Part shown: one piece after another, positions 58,441 through 64,000 of the stretch
Numbering within the stretch: position 1 is the stretch's first letter
How the letters are laid out: every line of letters begins with the position of its first letter
Origin: Halospina denitrificans
Lineage (GTDB): Bacteria > Pseudomonadota > Gammaproteobacteria > Pseudomonadales > Oleiphilaceae
Length of the DNA: 64,000 nt
Reading direction: 5' to 3'
NCBI RefSeq assembly: GCF_004364635.1
Contig: NZ_SOAX01000001.1
Location: 700,864 to 764,863, forward strand
Position numbers and translations under genes: made by a program
The notes under the pieces: generated by a model
The model's database searches: none
What the model was told of the DNA's origin: nothing
Seen by the model: the letters and a program-made list of their open reading frames with translations, nothing else

Positions 58441-59331
58441 TTATTTGTCGCCAGTGCCGAAGTTCTCTTCCTCGGTAGTGTCGGCGGTTACGTCTACGTT
58501 GCGTGTTTCGGCGAACGTCAGATCGTCATCAGCGTCCGGATCATCCATGGAGCAGCTGTAAGAGATTGTGTAGGTACCCTCGGTGAGGAATGCCGCCTTA
58601 TAGCTCAGCTCGTTGCTATCGTCCGTGGTATCTACCGGGGTTGCCATAAGAGGCTCTTTTTCGGCATTACTGTTGAGGTCCACCAAGTCGGCGTCAGCGC
58701 CTTCATAGACATAGGCGGCACCTGCGTAGGCTTGAACGTCGTCACATTCACCTTTCGCGAAAGTGCCGTCCACGATGCCTTCAATGGCGCCAACCTCGGT
58801 ATTGTCAACGAGGCGCAGAGCAGGGCGCAGGAAGAACCCATCCTGACCATCCGGTTCGGTAATGGCCTTGCGCATGTCGAAATCAATGGTGAAATCGGCT
58901 TCGCCACCCTGCGGAACGGTGAAGCCACTGACCAGCTTGAGCTCCTCGGATTGGACTGTCAGGGGTTCTTCTCCGCCCTCCAGAGTTTCAACAAACATGT
59001 CATCGCCTTCTTTGACCTTCAGCCGGATAAAGTTGTATTCACCGGCGGGGACTTCTTCGTCCTCAAGCAGGCTGGCAGCGTTGCCCCTTTGGAGTTCGAG
59101 CATGTCCAGATTCTTCGGTTCGTCGAAATCGATCTCAACTCGGTTACCATTGGCCGGCTTGAGCGTGACCCCCGTGTAGCTGATTTTGACTTTTTGCAGA
59201 TCATCCACCGGCGCATCGGTAATCCCCAGGGACAGGGTGCCGGATTCACCGTCGGAGGAGCTGCTTAAGCAACCGGTGAGGGAAGTCGCCATAATGGCAA
59301 GCGTCAGCGGTTTGAGGATCGGGGTCTTCAT
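58441..59331 (-). CDS. DUF4382 lipoprotein, second copy
   Basis: 296 residues with lipobox SLTGCLSSSS and the same domain as its neighbour: LSLGITDAPVDDLQKVKISYTGV, LELQRGNAASLL, GEYNFIRLKV and ADFTIDFDMRKAI. It lacks the long acidic insert of the first copy. Each copy has its own terminator and probably its own promoter (58172-58390 contains no gene). It faces the sigma-factor operon across 190 bases, which makes it a candidate target of that sigma factor. Confidence 0.85.
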   Translation of the reverse strand: MKTPILKPLTLAIMATSLTGCLSSSSDGESGTLSLGITDAPVDDLQKVKISYTGVTLKPANGNRVEIDFDEPKNLDMLELQRGNAASLLEDEEVPAGEYNFIRLKVKEGDDMFVETLEGGEEPLTVQSEELKLVSGFTVPQGGEADFTIDFDMRKAITEPDGQDGFFLRPALRLVDNTEVGAIEGIVDGTFAKGECDDVQAYAGAAYVYEGADADLVDLNSNAEKEPLMATPVDTTDDSNELSYKAAFLTEGTYTISYSCSMDDPDADDDLTFAETRNVDVTADTTEEENFGTGDK

Positions 59332-59521
59332 GATGAAGCTCCTGTTGTACGTGTTGTTGGATCAATAGCACTGGAGTCGACAGAATTGTCGGTGCTTACC
59401 CCTGCTCACGGCGGCTGCGATGAAAGGTTCCAGAAGATTGCAGTAACAAACTGTAATCCGGCAGTTGTATCTGGACTCTGCTATAAGTAGATTCACTCGC
59501 AACCCACGGTTGAGGTGCTGT

Positions 59522-60073
59522 TTGTTTCTGACCCGCTCCCAGGCCAAAGAGTTTGATCGCCTGGTCAAACCCCATCTGAGGATGCTGTACCGCTTTGCCT
59601 GCCGTCTGACGGGGAATCCTGATGACGCGGAGGACCTGGTGCAGGAGGTGATGCTCAAGCTCTATCCCAAGACCCAGGAACTCAGGGAAGTCGAGGACTT
59701 GCAGCCCTGGCTGAACCGCGTTCTCTATCGCTGTTTTGTGGATCGCAGCCGGCGCGAGAAGCGTCGCCATGAGCAGGCCTTTAGTGACCTTGGCAGTGAT
59801 GAGGATCATAATGCCTTTCTGGATCGTTTTTCCGGCGAGGGGCTGGGCCCGTTGGCGGATATGGAGAACGACAGGGCCCGGACGATGATTCATTCGGCAC
59901 TGGATGAGCTGGCGCCGGACCAGCGGGCCCTGATCGTTATGTATGATGTGGAAGGATGGCCTCAGGACGATATTGCTGAGGTTCTGGATGTGGCGCCGGG
60001 AACCATTAAATCGCGTCTTTCCCGGTGCCGGGCCAGGCTGCGTGAAATAATACTCGCAAAGATGGAACCCTGA
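59522..60073 (+). CDS. ECF-type sigma factor
   Basis: 183 residues from TTG 59522, preferred because GAGG lies 6 bases upstream and the sigma-2 region begins at once (SQAKEFDRLVKPHLRMLYRF); a TTG at 59465 would add 19 residues. Region 2 is RLTGNPDDAEDLVQEVMLKLY; region 4 is LDELAPDQRALIVMYDVEGWPQDDIAEVLDVAPGTIKSRL. It recruits RNA polymerase to stress or envelope promoters. The membrane anti-sigma gene follows 44 bases later. Confidence 0.88.
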   Translation: MFLTRSQAKEFDRLVKPHLRMLYRFACRLTGNPDDAEDLVQEVMLKLYPKTQELREVEDLQPWLNRVLYRCFVDRSRREKRRHEQAFSDLGSDEDHNAFLDRFSGEGLGPLADMENDRARTMIHSALDELAPDQRALIVMYDVEGWPQDDIAEVLDVAPGTIKSRLSRCRARLREIILAKMEP

Positions 60074-60117
60074 GGCGGGTGCTGTCGTGAGTGGGGTAAG
60101 ACGGCATGAGGTGGATC

Positions 60118-60750
60118 ATGAATTGTAATCAAGTGATCACTCGGATTGAGGACTACTGCGACGCCAGCCTGGGCCCTGAGGACAGGCAGGCTGTTGCTCA
60201 GCATCTTGACGGGTGTGAAAGCTGCTATCGCAAGGTGCGCGCCGAACGGCGCTGGCGGTTGATGCTGGCGGAGCCGGTGAGCGAGCCCGATTCCGGGTTT
60301 GAACAACGGATGCTCCAGGCCGCACACGGTGGCGGCGACGCCCGGCGCCGCTGGACAACCCCTGTTGTGGGCGCAGCCATGGCGGCCTGCCTGGTGGGTG
60401 GCCTGTTCCTGGGGCAGTGGCTGCCGAGTGGCTCCGAGCCTTCCGGTGCGCCGGTTGTGGGGCCGGTGGCGAGCCAGGATGTGGAGACGGTTAACCTGGC
60501 CTTTGAGTCCGGTAAGGCACTGCAGGATGTGACTCTGACGCTTGAGCTTCCGCCACATGCTGAACTGGCTTCAATGCCCGGCGAACGGCGGATCAGCTGG
60601 CAGGTGAACCTGGAAAAGGGTGAAAACCGGCTGGCGCTTCCCCTCAGGACCCTGTTCCCGGGTGAGGGTGAGCTTGTTGCCCGTGTACAGCACGGCAACC
60701 AGACCAAGACATTCCGTGCCGCCGTTGGTGGCACGCAAAGAGACGGCTAA
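60118..60750 (+). CDS. zinc-finger anti-sigma factor
   Basis: 210 residues from ATG 60118 (GAGGTGG upstream). The N-terminus has the ZAS motif H-x3-C-x2-C (QHLDGCESC) after NCNQVITRIEDYC; one membrane helix lies near residues 85-100 (GAAMAACLVGGLFLG), and the C-terminal half is periplasmic with a beta-rich domain. It should hold the preceding sigma factor at the membrane until released by a redox or envelope signal. Confidence 0.85.
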   Translation: MNCNQVITRIEDYCDASLGPEDRQAVAQHLDGCESCYRKVRAERRWRLMLAEPVSEPDSGFEQRMLQAAHGGGDARRRWTTPVVGAAMAACLVGGLFLGQWLPSGSEPSGAPVVGPVASQDVETVNLAFESGKALQDVTLTLELPPHAELASMPGERRISWQVNLEKGENRLALPLRTLFPGEGELVARVQHGNQTKTFRAAVGGTQRDG

Positions 60751-60759
60751 GGAGTATTT

Positions 60760-61143
60760 ATGCAACGCCTCATACTCTACATCATGACACTCCTGCTGTT
60801 GTTCGGCGGCAGCGCCATGGCCCAGGATGATCTGGATGTGACCATGCGTATGGTCACCGAGGACGACTCGGCCTCCGATAACGTGGCAAGTGAGATCCGG
60901 TTGCCGGGCAACGCCTCTGACAGGGCCCGTGAAGCAGCGGCTCCCGGCCTTGAGCGTGCCAACGAGGCGTCCGAGAAGGGGCGCGAGGCTTCGGATGCCG
61001 CCCGTGAGCGTGCACGCCGGGGGCTTGAGCAACGCAATCAGCGCAGGGGAACCAGCCCTGACGGGAATACCAGTGGGCCGGGAGACGGAGCCCCGGATAC
61101 TGGCGGCAATCGGCTGGATCGGGGTCAGCAGAACCCGCAATAG
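60760..61143 (+). CDS. small secreted Arg/Glu/Ala-rich protein
   Basis: 127 residues. A signal peptide (LYIMTLLLLFGGSAMA-QDD) is followed by a mature part of alternating Arg, Glu and Ala (residues 50-85) that looks helical, and a Gly/Asn/Gln-rich tail. No known family. It begins 9 bases after the anti-sigma gene, so it belongs to the same operon and may modulate the anti-sigma factor or act in the envelope. Confidence 0.7.
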   Translation: MQRLILYIMTLLLLFGGSAMAQDDLDVTMRMVTEDDSASDNVASEIRLPGNASDRAREAAAPGLERANEASEKGREASDAARERARRGLEQRNQRRGTSPDGNTSGPGDGAPDTGGNRLDRGQQNPQ

Positions 61144-61231
61144 GATTGAAGTGGGAGTCCGCAGGCGCTGAAGAACAGTGCTTTAAGTGCTAGGATCAAC
61201 GCCATATGATCCTGGCGTATGTGAACCGATA

Positions 61232-62569
61232 ATGGATTTAGACACTCGGCGGTTGCTCCCCTCTCTTCTGCTCGTCAGTACCGCCGCGCTTTTCGCGCTT
61301 GGCGGAAACGACGTCAAGGCAGCAGATAATCGGGCGGATGCTCTCTTCAACAAAGGCGTGGAATCCTTCCAGCGGGGCGATCTCAAGGAGGCCGTCCGTT
61401 ATCTGGAACAGGCCAAAGCAGCAGGCAAGGATTCGGTCGGCCTTCTCTACAATCTGGGTGTCGCCCATTTCCGGGCGGGCAACCTGGACGCCGCAGCGGG
61501 CTACTTCCGGGCCCTGCTTGACTATCCCGATGAGCAGGCCCTCGCCCACTATAATCTCGGACTCATCGCCCTCGAGCAGGCGGATACTGAGGCTGCTGTC
61601 CGCCATTTCCGGGCTGCGGATCAGGCCGGGGCCGACGACCGGATACGCGGGCTTGCCAGGGAACAGCTTGCTCGCCTTGACGCACCCGTAACGGCCCCCT
61701 CTCCGGCCCCGGGGCCCGGGACGCTTCTCGCCGGTCTGGGCGCCGGGCATGAGGATAATCTCAACCTCGCGAGCGATCAGACCCTTCAGGAGAGTTCGGC
61801 TTTCCAGGATGGATTTTTATGGGCGAGCCAGGATGTTGCCCGCAGCGGCAACCTGAATCTGCGTCTTACCGGTTTGGCCAGCTTTCGCCAGTATAATGGC
61901 GCCAGTGAGGCAGACCAGCAATTGGCCCGACCGGGCCTGGCCCTGGATTACAGCCAGGATGACTGGCAGGGCACAGGAATGGCTGACTCCGAATGGCAAT
62001 GGCTGGATGGGAAACGGTTAGAGCGGCGGGATCGGCTGCGGGCTGAAGTCAGTCGGCGTTTTGATGCGGGCTGGATTGATGCGGGCGGCGAGATCGTCAA
62101 TGTTGCTGCCGGCAGTCGTTTTCCGGAGCTGGATGGGCGGGATATTGGCCTGGACCTGGGCGTTCTGTGGTTCTGGTCCGACGCCTGGGTCGCCGACCTC
62201 GAATATCGCTTCACGGACGAGGATCGTGAGGACCTGAGTCGCCCGGGTTATTTTTTGAGCACATCTCCCCGACGCCATGGCGTGCGGGCACAGGCGCGCT
62301 TCTACCCGGAAAGCCCGTGGGATTTCCGCGCTTCGGCGTTCTATGAGCATTCCCGGTATCCGGATCCCGAAATTCGTGAAGGGGTTGAACAGCAGCGCCG
62401 GCAGGAAGATCTCTGGCGCTTTTCCTCACAGGCACGTTACTCATTCGGCGATGGATGGCGCTTGACGCTTGATGGCGAGTGGGAGACGAACAGCGCCCGC
62501 CTCGAAAGCCGTGATTACGACCGGTTTGAGATTCGTGCAGGCGTGGAAAAGCAGCTGAGCTGGGAATAG
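61232..62569 (+). CDS. TPR protein with C-terminal outer-membrane beta-barrel-like domain
   Basis: 445 residues from ATG 61232. Signal peptide, then three to four TPR repeats (ADALFNKGVESFQRGDLKEAVRYLEQA, LLYNLGVAHFRAGNLDAAAGYF, ALAHYNLGLIALEQAD), a Pro-rich hinge, and about 270 residues of alternating hydrophobic strands ending LSWE, as expected of an outer-membrane beta-barrel. This recalls SLAM-like surface assembly proteins, but I see no specific signature. It is the last gene of the sigma operon and a likely effector of it. Confidence 0.7.
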   Translation: MDLDTRRLLPSLLLVSTAALFALGGNDVKAADNRADALFNKGVESFQRGDLKEAVRYLEQAKAAGKDSVGLLYNLGVAHFRAGNLDAAAGYFRALLDYPDEQALAHYNLGLIALEQADTEAAVRHFRAADQAGADDRIRGLAREQLARLDAPVTAPSPAPGPGTLLAGLGAGHEDNLNLASDQTLQESSAFQDGFLWASQDVARSGNLNLRLTGLASFRQYNGASEADQQLARPGLALDYSQDDWQGTGMADSEWQWLDGKRLERRDRLRAEVSRRFDAGWIDAGGEIVNVAAGSRFPELDGRDIGLDLGVLWFWSDAWVADLEYRFTDEDREDLSRPGYFLSTSPRRHGVRAQARFYPESPWDFRASAFYEHSRYPDPEIREGVEQQRRQEDLWRFSSQARYSFGDGWRLTLDGEWETNSARLESRDYDRFEIRAGVEKQLSWE

Positions 62570-62576
62570 GAAGGTT

Positions 62577-62599
62577 GGCCCGGCCGGCCTGGCCGGGCC
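62577..62599. terminator. convergent-gap hairpin
   Basis: GGCCCGGCC and GGCCGGGCC form a 9-base stem with a 5-base loop between the TPR/barrel gene and the convergent lipase gene. There is no T run on either side, so termination is possible but not assured. Confidence 0.5.
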
Positions 62600-62608
62600 T
62601 CTGAGTGC

Positions 62609-63589
<981 letters not shown>

Positions 63590-63690
63590 TCATGTATTAA
63601 CCAGTATTAATGCTTTTAGGGGGTGGGCTGCAACGGCTCAAATGACTGAAGAGCGCTTCAGTCGTCTGCGTTGTGATGGGGGTCACATTC

Positions 63691-63714
63691 GCTGACGGCC
63701 TGGAGGCCGTCAGC
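63691..63714. terminator. hairpin after hemL
   Basis: GCTGACGGCCT and AGGCCGTCAGC form a perfect 11-base stem with a 2-base loop, a dozen bases after the hemL stop. There is no T run, but the stem is strong. The rest of 63527-63690 is a gene-free region that must hold the lipase promoter. Confidence 0.6.
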
Positions 63715-63726
63715 GAGGGAGGGGGA

Positions 63727-64000
63727 TCAGGTCAGGGTGCTGAAAGCGGCTTTGGCCGCCTCAAGGGTCGCATCGATATCCGCGTCTGTATGAGCGCCGG
63801 AGACAAAGCCGGCCTCAAAGGCCGCGGGCGCAAGATAGACGCCCTGTTTCAGCATGGCATGGAAGAAACGCCCGAAGCGCTCCGTATCGCAGTTCATGAC
63901 GTGCTCAAAGCGGGTGACTTCCGGCTGATCCGTGAAGAAGAGACCAAACATGCCGCCCGCACCCTGGACGTGCAGGGGAATGCCGGCCTCTCGGGCGCAG
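63727..64000 (-). CDS. hemL: glutamate-1-semialdehyde 2,1-aminomutase, C-terminal part
   Basis: The frame is open to the window edge; 90 C-terminal residues are visible. [37 protein letters not shown] and [14 protein letters not shown] are the conserved end of HemL, a PLP enzyme making 5-aminolevulinate for haem. The rest lies beyond base 64000. Confidence 0.93.
   Translation of the reverse strand, partial: CAREAGIPLHVQGAGGMFGLFFTDQPEVTRFEHVMNCDTERFGRFFHAMLKQGVYLAPAAFEAGFVSGAHTDADIDATLEAAKAAFSTLT

Overview
The window is chromosomal DNA from a gammaproteobacterium. From about 26.1 kb to the end it is GC-rich and carries gene orders known from Pseudomonas and its relatives: rpsU-dnaG-rpoD, tsaD/plsY/folB/folK, pcnB-folK-panB-panC-pgi, and dksA-gluQ-(small ORF)-cbrA-cbrB-(sRNA)-pcnB. 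Two DUF4382 lipoproteins, a two-domain PBP1b and acidic secreted proteins point to a halophilic or marine relative (Marinobacter/Hahella/Halospina-like). That placement is an inference, not an identification.

Region 1 (1-25.9 kb) is a defence-type island of lower GC content. On the + strand lies a tightly spaced or overlapping run: the C-terminal part of a VWA-like (DUF2201) protein, a 67-residue ORF, a DrmD-like SNF2 helicase, a 1662-residue N6-adenine DNA methyltransferase, a RecD-like helicase with a C-terminal PD-(D/E)XK-like segment, a 2146-residue DUF1998 (DruE/DrmA-DrmB-like) helicase with a restriction-like C-terminus, and a UvrD-type helicase with an N-terminal RelE/ParE-like domain. 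Facing it on the - strand is a two-gene operon: a RapA-like SNF2 helicase and an Hsp70/actin-fold ATPase with a Lys/Ser-rich N-terminus. Together they look like a DISARM/Druantia/'restriction-like' relative with its own gene set. I cannot assign it exactly to a named class.

Region 2 (26-32.3 kb) is a scar zone and small-gene zone: an HNH protein, a collapsed trpB-like pseudogene, a duplicated 3' scrap of the NAD(P)-binding gene, a lipoprotein, the NAD(P)-binding gene itself, an XRE regulator coupled to an MFS-acyltransferase fusion, an ArfA-like gene, a brnTA toxin-antitoxin pair with a palindromic operator, and a CAU tRNA.

Region 3 (32.3-44.4 kb) is core genome: the macromolecular synthesis operon (rpsU-dnaG-rpoD), tsaD, plsY, folB-folK, and the pcnB-folK-panB-panC-pgi operon.

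Region 4 (44.4-50.8 kb) is the carbon-catabolite module. Between cbrB and pcnB there is a clear CrcZ-type sRNA with a sigma-54 promoter, upstream TGTTAC/GTAACA half-sites, six A-rich Hfq/Crc-type motif clusters and a terminator. An unlisted 58-codon gene (cbrX-like) overlaps the start of cbrA.

Region 5 (50.9-64 kb) holds sfsA, a cyclic-nucleotide-binding protein, an APH-like/ATPase fusion, PBP1b with a coupled TPR lipoprotein, two DUF4382 lipoproteins divergent from a sigma/anti-sigma operon that ends in a TPR/beta-barrel protein, a secreted lipase, and the 3' end of hemL.
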